A stretch of DNA of 64,000 bases from Methyloglobulus sp. (lineage in GTDB: Bacteria; Pseudomonadota; Gammaproteobacteria; Methylococcales; Methylomonadaceae). The DNA is taken from contig JABFQX010000002.1 of assembly GCA_013141505.1 (NCBI GenBank), forward strand, positions 103,865 through 167,864, in the 5' to 3' direction. Every line of letters begins with the position of its first letter. Position 1 is the stretch's first letter. The translations under genes were made by a program, and so were the position numbers. The notes beneath the pieces were generated by a model that worked only from the letters and a program-made list of their open reading frames with translations, ran no database searches and was not told where the DNA came from. This document shows, piece by piece, positions 10,562 to 19,374 of this stretch.

Positions 10562-10678
10562 GTATAACCAACCACACCCAGTAAAGTTAATTCCAAATGA
10601 GAGAGCCATATTCAATTGCAGATAAAGGATCGTTTTTAGTTTCTATAGTCAGCAAATTATTCCTCTTTTGTAGTTAAC

Positions 10679-11908
10679 GTGCTTAATATCATCTGGATTG
10701 GCTTTTTTCTCGCCGCGTTTTGCACCGCATTAGTTAAACTTCTATTTTTTGGCGACCAGCAAGTTTTTACGTTGCTTATGGAAGCCATGTTCAGCTTGTC
10801 GAAATCGGCGTTTGAAATTTCTTTGGGGCTAACCGGGGTGTTGTCCTTGTGGCTGGGGATTATGCGAATTGGCGAGCGCAGCGGCTTTATCCAATTGTTG
10901 ACGCAGTTTCTCACGCCATTATTTACTAAACTGATGCCCGATGTGCCGGAAGGTCACCCCGCCCTGGGTGCAATTGTCATGAATATCTCCGCCAATATGC
11001 TTGGTTTGGATAATGCCGCCACGCCTTTGGGCATAAAGGCAATGAAAGAACTGCAAACTCTAAATCCGCATCCTGAAACCGCCACCAACGCACAAATCCT
11101 GTTCCTTGTTATCAATACATCAGGCGTGACTTTATTTCCTGTAACGATTTTGACGTATCGCGCGCAATTAGGTGCGGCTAATCCTACAGATGTTTTCATC
11201 CCCATCCTGATCGCCACCTACATATCAACATTGGTGGGCCTGCTTGCCGTTGCGGTCGTGCAAAAAATCAATTTGCTGGATAAGGTTGTTATGACCTATT
11301 TAGTTGGATTTACCGTAATTGTGGGTGGTTTGCTCGGCTATTTCACTCATTTGCCCCAGCAAGAAATGCTGATGCAATCGGCATTGATGAGTAATGTCAT
11401 CCTATTTTCTTTGGTGATTACCTTTATTTGCGGCGCAGTTTACAAAAAAGTGAATGCTTATGATGCCTTCATCGAAGGTGCGAAAGAAGGTTTTCAAACG
11501 GCTGTCACGATCATTCCGTATCTGGTCGCCATGTTGGTGGCGATTGGCGTATTCAGGGCGAGCGGCGCACTGGATTTGCTGGCGGATGGCGTACGTTCTA
11601 TTGTCCATTTTTTTAAGATGGATGATCGATTTGTGGATGCCCTGCCGACTGCTTTGATAAAACCTTTTAGCGGCAGCGGCGCCAGGGCGATGATGATCGA
11701 CACCATGAAAACCCACGGCGCGGATTCTTTTGCCGGACGCTTATCATCAATTGTTCAGGGCAGTACGGAAACGACTTTTTACGTGCTGGCGATATACTTT
11801 GGCGCGGTAGGCATCAAGCATATTCGCCATGCCGCCGCCTGTGGGATAATATCCGATTTTGGCGGTATTATCGCGGCTATTATTGTTGCTTATTGGTTTT
11901 TTGGTTAA
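10679..11908 (+). CDS. Nucleoside-recognition (SpmA/SpmB-like) membrane protein
   Basis: This 409-aa polytopic inner-membrane protein resembles a fusion of the spore maturation proteins SpmA and SpmB, each a nucleoside-recognition (Gate) domain. It shows about ten hydrophobic segments. The paired motifs are NMLGLDNAATPLGIKAMKELQ in the first half and KPFSGSGARAMMIDTM with GSTETTFYVLAIYFGAVGIK in the second. Such fused proteins are common in non-sporulating Proteobacteria, with transport function unproven. It starts with GTG at 10679, and the 156 bases before it hold no other gene. A repeat cluster follows. Confidence 0.85.
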   Translation: MLNIIWIGFFLAAFCTALVKLLFFGDQQVFTLLMEAMFSLSKSAFEISLGLTGVLSLWLGIMRIGERSGFIQLLTQFLTPLFTKLMPDVPEGHPALGAIVMNISANMLGLDNAATPLGIKAMKELQTLNPHPETATNAQILFLVINTSGVTLFPVTILTYRAQLGAANPTDVFIPILIATYISTLVGLLAVAVVQKINLLDKVVMTYLVGFTVIVGGLLGYFTHLPQQEMLMQSALMSNVILFSLVITFICGAVYKKVNAYDAFIEGAKEGFQTAVTIIPYLVAMLVAIGVFRASGALDLLADGVRSIVHFFKMDDRFVDALPTALIKPFSGSGARAMMIDTMKTHGADSFAGRLSSIVQGSTETTFYVLAIYFGAVGIKHIRHAAACGIISDFGGIIAAIIVAYWFFG

Positions 11909-11944
11909 GTATTAACTCGAAGTTTTTTGATTTCGGTTGTTCAT

Positions 11945-12012
11945 GGTTCGACAAGCTCACCACGAACGGTTTTTTGAATTTTATTATCCGTTCGTCCTGA
12001 GCTTGTCGAAGG
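11945..12012. repeat. REP-like inverted repeat (CGACAAGCTC family)
   Basis: Two 25-bp arms, 11945-11969 and 11988-12012, are imperfect reverse complements centred on CGACAAGCTCA / TGAGCTTGTCG, separated by 18 AT-rich bases. This palindromic unit type is widespread in proteobacterial intergenic regions. It lies just after the SpmA/B-like gene and could form a transcript-end hairpin. Confidence 0.7.
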
Positions 12013-12026
12013 GCGAACCTCAAAAC

Positions 12027-12132
12027 GTAGGATGGATAAGCAACGCGCATTCATCATTTGCAGGTGCGAATATAATGATAGATTTTGATGGATACCCAAA
12101 GAGCCTAAATGCACGTTGCTTATCCACCCTAC
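12027..12132. repeat. REP-like inverted repeat (GGATAAGCAACG family)
   Basis: Arms at 12027-12049 and 12110-12132 are reverse complements at 21 of 23 positions, with the core GGATAAGCAACG / CGTTGCTTATCC. The roughly 60 bases between them show no gene. It differs in sequence from the repeat just upstream, so two REP families are adjacent. Confidence 0.7.
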
Positions 12133-12164
12133 ATACTTACAATATTTTTTCGGAGAAAAATAAT

Positions 12165-12233
12165 ATGAAGTTGCTTATATTATTTACGGCAATGATGTTT
12201 CCAACGTGGGTAAATGCTTTTGACAAGTATTGA
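12165..12233 (+). pseudogene. Signal-peptide fragment of a frameshifted exported protein
   Basis: An ATG at 12165 with a good upstream CGGAG encodes MKLLILFTAMMFPTWVNA, a typical Sec signal peptide, and then stops at 12231-12233. The sequence that should follow is in the +1 frame. Removing one T from the TTTT run at 12218-12221 joins it to the next reading frame as ...VNALTSIDNTVCEAL, giving a sensible AXA-type cleavage site. Either the gene is disrupted here or the run contains a sequencing error. Confidence 0.6.
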
Positions 12234-12993
12234 TAATACTGTATGTGAAGCGTTGGCAAGTGATGCTAAAAAAGTCGTTTCTTGTTTTCGAGACCTTAAA
12301 TTTAATACTGCATGTCGCAATGATCCGAAAACAGAGCTTGAGTGTTACAGGCAGGCGGCTTCAAAAATATTAGTAGAGCAGGAAGCGCAAGAAAACGCAC
12401 AACAACAGGCTGATACTGCCGCCAAAGAATTGGCTGAAAAGAAAGCGTATAGCTACAGGTCTAGAATGTCTCCAGGAGCATTATCGCCCTATAGAAAAGA
12501 AGCTTATCCTAAACTTTTTGCTGAATTTGGTAGCCGAATTAATGAAATAGAAAACTTTAAAAAGAAAGCTGCCGAGATGGCACTTGATAGTGGTAAATGT
12601 GATTTTGTCGAGTATGTCGATATGAGCATAGAAAATAGTACACTTGAACACTTGAAATTTTGGGTTGATTGCTCAAATAAACAACGTATCCGCTTAGATG
12701 AGAATCAACTTAAATCATCAGGTAAAGTTTTGACAGAAGCTGAAAAATCATGGAGCGAGGCAGATGCTTTGTCAACTTGCCAAAATGCAATCAAAAATAA
12801 TGCGTCATTCCCAAGCGTGGTTGATATGCATTCATTAACTGGCACTTCGGTTCGCAAAGCAGACATTACTAATTATGTGATAGTTAATATAGATTTTGAT
12901 GCAAAAAACGGTTTGGGAATGGAGCTTCCTTATAAGGCAGAATGCGTTTTTGCACCCGGTGAGCAAGGAGCTTTAAACATTTTACAACGCTAG
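12214..12993 (+). CDS. Hypothetical (probably exported) protein, main reading frame
   Basis: I do not recognise this family. The frame encodes up to 259 aa. It has paired cysteines (VCEAL, VVSCFR, TACRND, LECYRQ) in the first 50 residues, as in small periplasmic helical domains, then a glutamine/alanine-rich coiled stretch (EQEAQENAQQQADTAAKEL). A C-terminal domain has three further cysteines (GKCDFV, STCQNAI, KAECVF). The ATG at 12214 is probably not the real start: the signal peptide is in another frame immediately upstream (12165), as described there. The gene sits between REP-like repeats and is AT-richer than its neighbours, so it may be an accessory gene. Confidence 0.6.
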   Translation: MLLTSIDNTVCEALASDAKKVVSCFRDLKFNTACRNDPKTELECYRQAASKILVEQEAQENAQQQADTAAKELAEKKAYSYRSRMSPGALSPYRKEAYPKLFAEFGSRINEIENFKKKAAEMALDSGKCDFVEYVDMSIENSTLEHLKFWVDCSNKQRIRLDENQLKSSGKVLTEAEKSWSEADALSTCQNAIKNNASFPSVVDMHSLTGTSVRKADITNYVIVNIDFDAKNGLGMELPYKAECVFAPGEQGALNILQR

Positions 12994-12995
12994 CA

Positions 12996-13154
12996 CGTAG
13001 GGCGGATTAGACGCGCAAATAACTTTTTTGCTTTGGTTTGGGCGCGTCGTAATCCGCCGCATGAAAATATACATCCATGCGGCGGATTACGCCACGCCCA
13101 AAGATACTTGATTTATTCAGCATTAGCGGTTTTGCGTGGCTAATCCGCCCTACG
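12996..13154. repeat. Nested palindromic repeat (GGGCGGATTA family)
   Basis: Outer arms CGTAGGGCGGATTAG (12996-13010) and CTAATCCGCCCTACG (about 13140-13154) are perfect reverse complements. Inside, GTAATCCGCCGCATG and CATGCGGCGGATTAC form a second perfect 15-bp inverted repeat. This is a third, distinct repeat family within 1.2 kb. It fills the gap between the hypothetical gene and mtaB. Confidence 0.75.
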
Positions 13155-13170
13155 ATATTAAAGAATTTTG

Positions 13171-14469
13171 ATGAAAGTCCATTTAAAAACATTAGGTTGC
13201 CGCCTGAACGAAGCCGAACTGGAAACCTGGGCGCAGGCGTTCCAAAAATCCGGACATCAAGTGACCCGGCAAGCCGAAAGCGCCAACCTGATCGTGATTA
13301 ATTCGTGTGCCGTCACCCAGGACGCCGCCAGAAAATCCCGTCAATTGATTCGTCGTGTTCATCGGGAAAATCCCGCCGCCAAATTGGTCGTTAGCGGTTG
13401 CTATGCCACGCTTAATCAACAAGAAGCCGAGCAATTGTTAGGCGTTGATCTAGTCGTAAGCAACAAAGATAAAAGCCAATTGGTCGAAAAGGCCTTAACC
13501 GAATTAAACCTGGAAACTATGCCCGCGATGGCGACCGAACCGGGCGAAATATCTTTATTTACCCGTGGTCGTCAACGCGCATTTATTAAAGTGCAGGACG
13601 GCTGCCGTTACCGCTGTACCTTTTGTATCGTCACTATCGCCCGTGGTGAGGAACTTAGCCGGACTCTGCAAGAAATAATCGCTGAGATCAATGCGCTGCA
13701 CCGGCAGAATATTAATGAGATTATTCTGACCGGCGTACATTTGGGCGGTTATGGCAGTGACATAGGCAGCAACCTTACAGCGTTAATCCAAACCATTCTT
13801 GACGAAACTGAAATACCACGCATAAGGCTGGGTTCATTGGAACCTTGGGAGTTGAACGACGAGTTTTATCAGCTTTTCGATAATCCTAGAATCATGCCGC
13901 ACCTGCATTTGCCGCTCCAAAGCGGTTCTTATTCTGTTTTGCGGCGGATGGCTCGACGTTGTAAAACCGAAGAGTTTGCCGAAATTGTTTTCCGTTTACG
14001 ACAAATAAATCCGCTGTTTAACATTACCACCGATGTTATTGTCGGTTTTCCCGGCGAAACCGAGCAAGAATGGCAAGAGAGCTTTGAATATATCAAGCAA
14101 GTCAGTTTCGGACAGCTCCATATCTTCACTTACTCGCCCAGAGAGGGGACAAAAGCCGTCTCCTTGGCTGATCCCGTTCCAGAACAGATAAAAAAACACC
14201 GTAGTCAGCAATTACACAAACTTGGCGATGAGATGCGTTTACAGTTCTATCAGGCGAATCTAAGTCAGCAGTTCCCGGTCTTATGGGAAGGCTATTGCGA
14301 ACCTCTTGGCGAAGACAGGCAGCGGGTATTTGGTTACACGCCCAATTACCTTAAAGTAGGGTGCGAAATTGCTAAGGAACACGTGTTGGAAAACAAAACA
14401 ACTTTGGCTGTTTTAACTGAAGTACGCGACAACTTTATAGCCGTGGAACAATCCGAAAGCGGTATCTAA
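13171..14469 (+). CDS. mtaB: MiaB/MtaB-family tRNA methylthiotransferase
   Basis: This is a radical-SAM methylthiotransferase. MtaB members convert t6A37 to ms2t6A37 in ANN-decoding tRNAs. The N-terminal UPF0004 domain begins KVHLKTLGCRLNEAE with Cys10, followed by NSCAVT and VSGCYAT, whose cysteines bind the auxiliary cluster. The radical-SAM motif CRYRCTFC has Cys145, Cys149 and Cys152. A C-terminal TRAM-like region follows. The sequence is closer to MtaB than to MiaB or RimO by the GCRLN start. The ATG at 13171 is chosen over the TTG at 13168. The protein is 432 aa. Confidence 0.88.
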   Translation: MKVHLKTLGCRLNEAELETWAQAFQKSGHQVTRQAESANLIVINSCAVTQDAARKSRQLIRRVHRENPAAKLVVSGCYATLNQQEAEQLLGVDLVVSNKDKSQLVEKALTELNLETMPAMATEPGEISLFTRGRQRAFIKVQDGCRYRCTFCIVTIARGEELSRTLQEIIAEINALHRQNINEIILTGVHLGGYGSDIGSNLTALIQTILDETEIPRIRLGSLEPWELNDEFYQLFDNPRIMPHLHLPLQSGSYSVLRRMARRCKTEEFAEIVFRLRQINPLFNITTDVIVGFPGETEQEWQESFEYIKQVSFGQLHIFTYSPREGTKAVSLADPVPEQIKKHRSQQLHKLGDEMRLQFYQANLSQQFPVLWEGYCEPLGEDRQRVFGYTPNYLKVGCEIAKEHVLENKTTLAVLTEVRDNFIAVEQSESGI

Positions 14470-14499
14470 GATAGGTGTTTTCACCTCTAATATCAGCTT

Positions 14500-15147
14500 A
14501 TGGAGAACACTCTACCTATTTTGTATAGTTTCCGCCGTTGCCCCTATGCCATCAGGGCAAGATTGGCAATCGCTTATGCTGGCATTGCGATAGAAATCAG
14601 GGAAGTGCAGTTAAAACAAAAGCCTGAGCAGATGCTGGCTATTTCACCCAAAGGCACAGTGCCGGTATTGCAATTGCCGGACGGCAAGGTTCTCGACGAA
14701 AGTCTGGATATCATGCGCTGGGCTTTGGCGCAAAATGACCCCGACAACTGGCTGGACGTGGTTGAAGACGCAGGTGAGTTAATCCTCTGGAATGACGGTG
14801 AATTCAAATATTTTCTGGGCCGCTACAAATATGCTGACCGTTATCCTGAGTTTCCGCCTAGCTATTATCGAAGTCAGGCGGAAAAATTTCTGGCTGAACT
14901 CGAAGCCAGACTTGCGCAACATCCTTTTTTAAGCGGGCATCACTATGGACTTTTGGATGCAGCTATCCTATCTTTCATCAGGCAATTTGCTGCCGTGGAT
15001 AACCTGTGGTTTCAAGCGTCTGATTACCGGCGAGTAATTGAATGGTTAAAAAGGGGGATTGCAACTGATTTATTTGCCTCGGTAATGATTAAGTATGCGA
15101 TCTGGAATCCACTTGTAGACAAAATCAGTGAAATTAGGCACAATTAG
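14500..15147 (+). CDS. Glutathione S-transferase family protein
   Basis: The 215-aa protein has an N-terminal thioredoxin-like domain with a CPYA motif (SFRRCPYAIRARLAI, Cys near residue 14) and the substrate-proximal KGTVPVLQLPDGKVLDESLDIMRW, which binds the glutathione gamma-glutamyl group in GSTs. A helical C-terminal domain follows. The cysteine-type active site resembles the YibF/glutaredoxin-2-like subgroup. The substrate cannot be told from sequence. A small perfect dyad (AGGTG TTTT CACCT) lies in the 30-base gap after mtaB. Confidence 0.85.
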   Translation: MENTLPILYSFRRCPYAIRARLAIAYAGIAIEIREVQLKQKPEQMLAISPKGTVPVLQLPDGKVLDESLDIMRWALAQNDPDNWLDVVEDAGELILWNDGEFKYFLGRYKYADRYPEFPPSYYRSQAEKFLAELEARLAQHPFLSGHHYGLLDAAILSFIRQFAAVDNLWFQASDYRRVIEWLKRGIATDLFASVMIKYAIWNPLVDKISEIRHN

Positions 15148-15184
15148 CAGCTAAAATACCTACTAACCCGACAGCAGCTTAGTC

Positions 15185-15640
15185 ATGGCGACAATTACCG
15201 TACTAAATGGACCGAATTTGAATCTATTAGGTCTACGTGAGCCCACACTCTACGGTAATCAATCATTGGCGGACATTCGGTTCTGTCTCGAAAAAACAGC
15301 GAAAAGTTTAAATCATCACCTTAACTTTCACCAAAACAATGCCGAGCATGAGATTGTCGATCTTATCCATCAGGCTTATCAGGCTCAGGTAGATTTCATT
15401 ATTATCAACCCTGCTGCATTTACCCATACCAGTATTGCCATTCGTGATGCCTTACTGGCAACCCGAATACCTTTTATTGAAGTGCACTTATCAAACGTAC
15501 ACGCCCGCGAACCATTTCGGCATCATTCCTATCTTTCTGATATTGCTGTTGGGGTCATTTGCGGACTGGGCGCGATAGGGTACGAGTTGGCTTTGCAGGC
15601 CGCCCATCAGAATTTATGCTCATTAGAAAATAACAAATAA
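15185..15640 (+). CDS. aroQ: Type II 3-dehydroquinate dehydratase
   Basis: AroQ dehydrates 3-dehydroquinate in the shikimate pathway. The start [21 protein letters not shown] contains the lid-loop Arg and the catalytic Tyr of type II enzymes. [17 protein letters not shown] and the histidine of [17 protein letters not shown] complete the active site. The 151-aa length is normal. It precedes accB by 13 bases, the common aroQ-accB-accC arrangement. Confidence 0.97.
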   Translation: MATITVLNGPNLNLLGLREPTLYGNQSLADIRFCLEKTAKSLNHHLNFHQNNAEHEIVDLIHQAYQAQVDFIIINPAAFTHTSIAIRDALLATRIPFIEVHLSNVHAREPFRHHSYLSDIAVGVICGLGAIGYELALQAAHQNLCSLENNK

Positions 15641-15653
15641 GAGACGACCCATC

Positions 15654-16097
15654 ATGGACATCAGAAAAATAAAAAAATTAATAGAGATTTTAGAGGAATC
15701 AGGAATAGCCGAGCTGGAAATCAAGGAAGGCGAAGAGGCAATTCGTATTACCCGCTATTCCGCAGCACCTGCGTCGGTTGCTTATGCTCCCGCGCCAGTG
15801 CAGATTACCGCCGGACATGCGCCCGGTTTAACGGTAGCCGCCGATGTAGAGGAAAAATTGTCTGGGCATATTGTTAAATCGCCAATGGTAGGTACTTTTT
15901 ACCGATCCGCTTCGCCTGGTACTAAAGCCTTTGTTGAGGTTGGGCATTCCGTGCAAGCCGGGGACACGCTCTGCATCATCGAAGCCATGAAAATACTTAA
16001 TCAAATCGAAGCGGACAAAACCGGAACTGTCACCAAGATTCTGGTAGATAATGCGGAACCGGTCGAATACGGTCAACCCTTGTTCATCATTGAATAA
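15654..16097 (+). CDS. accB: Biotin carboxyl carrier protein of acetyl-CoA carboxylase
   Basis: AccB carries biotin between the carboxylase and carboxyltransferase of acetyl-CoA carboxylase, the first step of fatty acid synthesis. The N-terminal [18 protein letters not shown] is typical, a proline/alanine linker follows, and the biotinyl domain has the EAMKIL motif with the biotinylated lysine at residue 113. The length is 147 aa. accC follows after 18 bases. Confidence 0.97.
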   Translation: MDIRKIKKLIEILEESGIAELEIKEGEEAIRITRYSAAPASVAYAPAPVQITAGHAPGLTVAADVEEKLSGHIVKSPMVGTFYRSASPGTKAFVEVGHSVQAGDTLCIIEAMKILNQIEADKTGTVTKILVDNAEPVEYGQPLFIIE

Positions 16098-16115
16098 TAA
16101 CTGGACGAGAAAGCC

Positions 16116-17459
16116 ATGTTCGATAAGATAGTTATCGCCAATCGAGGCGAAATAGCACTGCGTATATTACGAGCCTGTAGGGAGTTGGGTGTCAAAGTGG
16201 TTGCCGTCCATTCCGAGGCGGATAGGGATTTGAAGCATGTTCGCCTAGCCGATGAGTCTGTTTGTATAGGGCCTGCACCATCCATTGACAGTTACCTGAA
16301 CATCCCTGCGATTATCAGCGCAGCGGAAGTCACCGATGCCGAAGCTATTCATCCAGGTTACGGATTCCTTTCGGAAAATGCCGATTTTGCAGAAAAAGTC
16401 CTATTCAGCGGCTTTGTCTTTATCGGCCCTAACCCAGAAACCATTCGTATGATGGGCGATAAGATCTCTGCCAAAAATGCCATGATAGCGGCGGGAATCC
16501 CTTGTGTACCTGGCAATAATGATCCCCTCACTGATAATGCCAAAAAGAACCTGAAGTTGGCGCATGACATCGGTTATCCGGTCATCATCAAGGCGGCGGG
16601 CGGCGGCGGCGGGCGTGGGATGCGTACCGTTCATACGGAAGCCGCACTATTGAATGCTATCGCTATGACCAAAGCGGAAGCGGGTACCGCGTTTAACAAT
16701 AGCACGGTATACATGGAGAAGTTCCTGGAAGATCCGCGCCATATTGAATTCCAAGTAATGGCGGATGCCCACGGCAACGCGATTCACCTGGGTGAACGCG
16801 ATTGTTCCATGCAACGTCGCCACCAGAAAGTGGTGGAAGAAGCGCCAGCGCCCGGCATTACCGAAGAGCAGCGCAAGCTGATTGGTGAACGGTGTGCCAA
16901 GGCTTGTGTTGACATTGGTTATTTGGGTGCAGGGACTTTCGAGTTCTTATATGAAAAAGGCCAGTTCTTCTTTATTGAAATGAATACCCGTGTCCAAGTT
17001 GAGCATCCGGTTACCGAAATGATCACCGGCTTTGATATCGTCAAAGAACAGCTACGGATAGCAGCGGGCATGCCATTGTCTATCAAGCAAGACCAAGTCA
17101 GGTTTACCGGACATGCTATCGAATGCCGCTTGAATGCGGAAGATCCGCGCACCTTTATGCCGTGTCCTGGAACCATAGAGCAGTTCCACATGCCCGGTGG
17201 CCCAGGTATTCGCTGCGAAACTCACATCTACAATGGCTATAAAGTGCCGCCGTATTATGATTCCATGATCGGCAAATTGATCGCGCATGGGGAAGACCGC
17301 AAAAGCGCGATTGCCCGTATGAATACGGCACTCAGTGAAATTATTATTGATGGCATAAAGACCAATATTCCATTGCAACACGATATTATGAATGACAGCG
17401 CATTTGCGGCCGGTGGGCAAAATATCCACTACCTGGAAAAAAAGCTGGGCATTACGTAA
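16116..17459 (+). CDS. accC: Biotin carboxylase subunit of acetyl-CoA carboxylase
   Basis: AccC carboxylates the biotin on AccB using ATP and bicarbonate. The 447-aa ATP-grasp protein begins [20 protein letters not shown]. It contains the glycine-rich ATP loop ([12 protein letters not shown]), the [21 protein letters not shown] segment and the catalytic [14 protein letters not shown]. Length and motifs are complete. It is co-transcribed with accB. prmA follows after 76 bases. Confidence 0.98.
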   Translation: MFDKIVIANRGEIALRILRACRELGVKVVAVHSEADRDLKHVRLADESVCIGPAPSIDSYLNIPAIISAAEVTDAEAIHPGYGFLSENADFAEKVLFSGFVFIGPNPETIRMMGDKISAKNAMIAAGIPCVPGNNDPLTDNAKKNLKLAHDIGYPVIIKAAGGGGGRGMRTVHTEAALLNAIAMTKAEAGTAFNNSTVYMEKFLEDPRHIEFQVMADAHGNAIHLGERDCSMQRRHQKVVEEAPAPGITEEQRKLIGERCAKACVDIGYLGAGTFEFLYEKGQFFFIEMNTRVQVEHPVTEMITGFDIVKEQLRIAAGMPLSIKQDQVRFTGHAIECRLNAEDPRTFMPCPGTIEQFHMPGGPGIRCETHIYNGYKVPPYYDSMIGKLIAHGEDRKSAIARMNTALSEIIIDGIKTNIPLQHDIMNDSAFAAGGQNIHYLEKKLGIT

Positions 17460-17535
17460 GGCGCTATCAAATAAAAGATATTCGTTATCAACGCCTGTGC
17501 TTGTCGATTTAATGATCACCTAGATTGTATAACTT

Positions 17536-18420
17536 ATGGCTTGGCATCAAATTTCCGTTATTACCAATGAAGATACCGCACCCAGGATAGCCGATTATTT
17601 CAGCGATCTGGGGGCGGTATCCGTCACCTACATGGACGCTGAAGATGAACCGGTTTATGAGCCGGCTATCGGCGAGACAAAAATTTGGACACAAACCCAA
17701 GTTATTGCGCTTTACGAATTACCCACTGATCCGTTAAAAATAAAAGCCCAGGTTGTTAAGCTCTTTCAACAAGAGGGTTTGCAAGATTGGCGCATCGAAG
17801 CGATTGCTGACCAAGTTTGGGAACGTGCTTGGATGGAACATTACCGACCCATGAAGTTCGGCGAAAAACTTTGGGTTTGCCCTACCGGTCAGGAACAACA
17901 GGAACAGGGTGCTGTGTGTCTAATCCTAGATCCGGGCTTGGCGTTCGGCACCGGTACCCATCCCACCACGGCATTATGCTTGGAATGGTTGGCGACTCAT
18001 GACTTAAAAGGCAAAACCGTTATAGATTACGGTTGCGGATCGGGGATATTGGCGATTGCTGCCTTACTTCTGGGAGCAGAAAATGCCTACGCAGTCGATA
18101 TTGATCCCCAAGCCATCACGGCGACCGAGAGCAATGCCGAAAAAAATAATGTCCAGGATAAGATCATCTGCCAGTTACCGGAACAGTTTAATCGGCACAC
18201 TGTGAAAGCCAATGTGGTTTTAGCCAATATTCTCGCCAAGCCATTAATGGAAATGGCAGGGAAGATCAGTGGGCTAGTCGCTTCTGAAGGTCAGCTTGTC
18301 CTGTCGGGCATCCTTGCCGAACAGTCTGATTCTGTTGTCAACGCTTACCAGGCTTTCTTGCCATTGGATAGTCTCGTGCAACAAGAAGATTGGGTCAGAT
18401 TGGCGGGCGTTAAAAAGTAA
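17536..18420 (+). CDS. prmA: Ribosomal protein L11 methyltransferase
   Basis: PrmA trimethylates ribosomal protein L11. The 294-aa protein has the N-terminal substrate-recognition domain beginning WHQISVITNEDTAPRIADYF, the family segment LDPGLAFGTGTHPTT and the SAM-binding motif VIDYGCGSGILAIAALLLGA. The order accC-prmA-DUF3426 gene is widespread in gammaproteobacteria. The next gene begins five bases after the stop. Confidence 0.96.
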   Translation: MAWHQISVITNEDTAPRIADYFSDLGAVSVTYMDAEDEPVYEPAIGETKIWTQTQVIALYELPTDPLKIKAQVVKLFQQEGLQDWRIEAIADQVWERAWMEHYRPMKFGEKLWVCPTGQEQQEQGAVCLILDPGLAFGTGTHPTTALCLEWLATHDLKGKTVIDYGCGSGILAIAALLLGAENAYAVDIDPQAITATESNAEKNNVQDKIICQLPEQFNRHTVKANVVLANILAKPLMEMAGKISGLVASEGQLVLSGILAEQSDSVVNAYQAFLPLDSLVQQEDWVRLAGVKK

Positions 18421-18424
18421 AGCA

Positions 18425-19366
18425 ATGATTACCCAATGCCCTGATTGCCGCAAAACCTACCCGCTGACCCAAAAGCAGCTACAGGCTAACTTATCAGTTT
18501 TTTGCACCGATTGCGATAAAGAATTTAATGCCCTTGAGTTGCTGAGTGAAAAGGTGGCAGCATCAAAAACTGCCCCTGAGACTAAAGCTAAAGCAAAAAA
18601 AAAACCGAAGAGTCGGCAAGCAACCAAAAAAAATCTGCCTATCAATCTTGACGGATGGCCGGATGTTAAAGATTTAGAGTTACAGTTAAAAAAACCGGCC
18701 GGATTGCTTGCCGAAGCTACAGCCGAATTTATACCAAAAGCGGAAAGCGCCCCTAAAAATTATCTGCAAGTGGTGGTTGATGGTTGGCGGCAAGCAAAAA
18801 TGCAATTCAGTGCCGCGATTAAAAAACATGATCTTGCTGTACCCGCAACTGGCTCAGGGATAGCGCCATCAACGACTGAACGCCTACCCTGGGAAGCCGA
18901 AAAAATCCCCGTCAATATCAATTGGTCACTGGGTTTCATCTTGGGCTGCGTTGTATTGTTCGGGCAAATAATTTATTTTGAGAGCGGTAACTGGAGCCAA
19001 AATCCATCCTATCGACCCATCATGGAAAAATTTTGCAAGTATCTGGGCTGCACACTGCGTGATTATGACCATCTTGATGAATTAGCCGTATTAAAAGGCT
19101 CATTTATATCCAAAGCCGATGATACGATTGTATTTAGAGCAGTGATCAGTAACCAGGCGCTTTTTAAGCAACATCTGCCCAGCATCAAATTGAGCTTGCT
19201 TGATTACAACGAGAAGCTATTTGCCCAAAGAGTCTTCACCCCGAAAGAATATGTCGGGGCACATAAGGATTATTTCTTGCCATCCGATTCCACATTAGAA
19301 ATTAAACTGTCGATTGCCATGCCGAGAACTCCCGTCGGCGGGTATTATTTTGATCTTATCCATTAG
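18425..19366 (+). CDS. Zinc-ribbon and DUF3426 domain protein
   Basis: An N-terminal zinc ribbon is plain: CPDC at residues 5-8 and CTDC at residues 27-30 (MITQCPDCRKTYPLT, SVFCTDCDKEF). A charged linker follows, then one membrane helix around residues 165-185 (LGFILGCVVLFGQIIYF). The C-terminal periplasmic DUF3426-like domain includes YRPIMEKFCKYLGC and PRTPVGGYYFDLIH. Function is unknown, but these genes regularly follow prmA. An upstream extension exists inside prmA; the ATG at 18425 yields 313 aa and puts the zinc ribbon at the N-terminus. Confidence 0.85.
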   Translation: MITQCPDCRKTYPLTQKQLQANLSVFCTDCDKEFNALELLSEKVAASKTAPETKAKAKKKPKSRQATKKNLPINLDGWPDVKDLELQLKKPAGLLAEATAEFIPKAESAPKNYLQVVVDGWRQAKMQFSAAIKKHDLAVPATGSGIAPSTTERLPWEAEKIPVNINWSLGFILGCVVLFGQIIYFESGNWSQNPSYRPIMEKFCKYLGCTLRDYDHLDELAVLKGSFISKADDTIVFRAVISNQALFKQHLPSIKLSLLDYNEKLFAQRVFTPKEYVGAHKDYFLPSDSTLEIKLSIAMPRTPVGGYYFDLIH

Positions 19367-19374
19367 CCTTAAAT

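Noticed and set aside
11937..12233. 98-codon frame reading through the REP repeats into the signal peptide
   Set aside because: Most of it translates palindromic repeats; only the last 22 codons from ATG 12165 look like real coding sequence.
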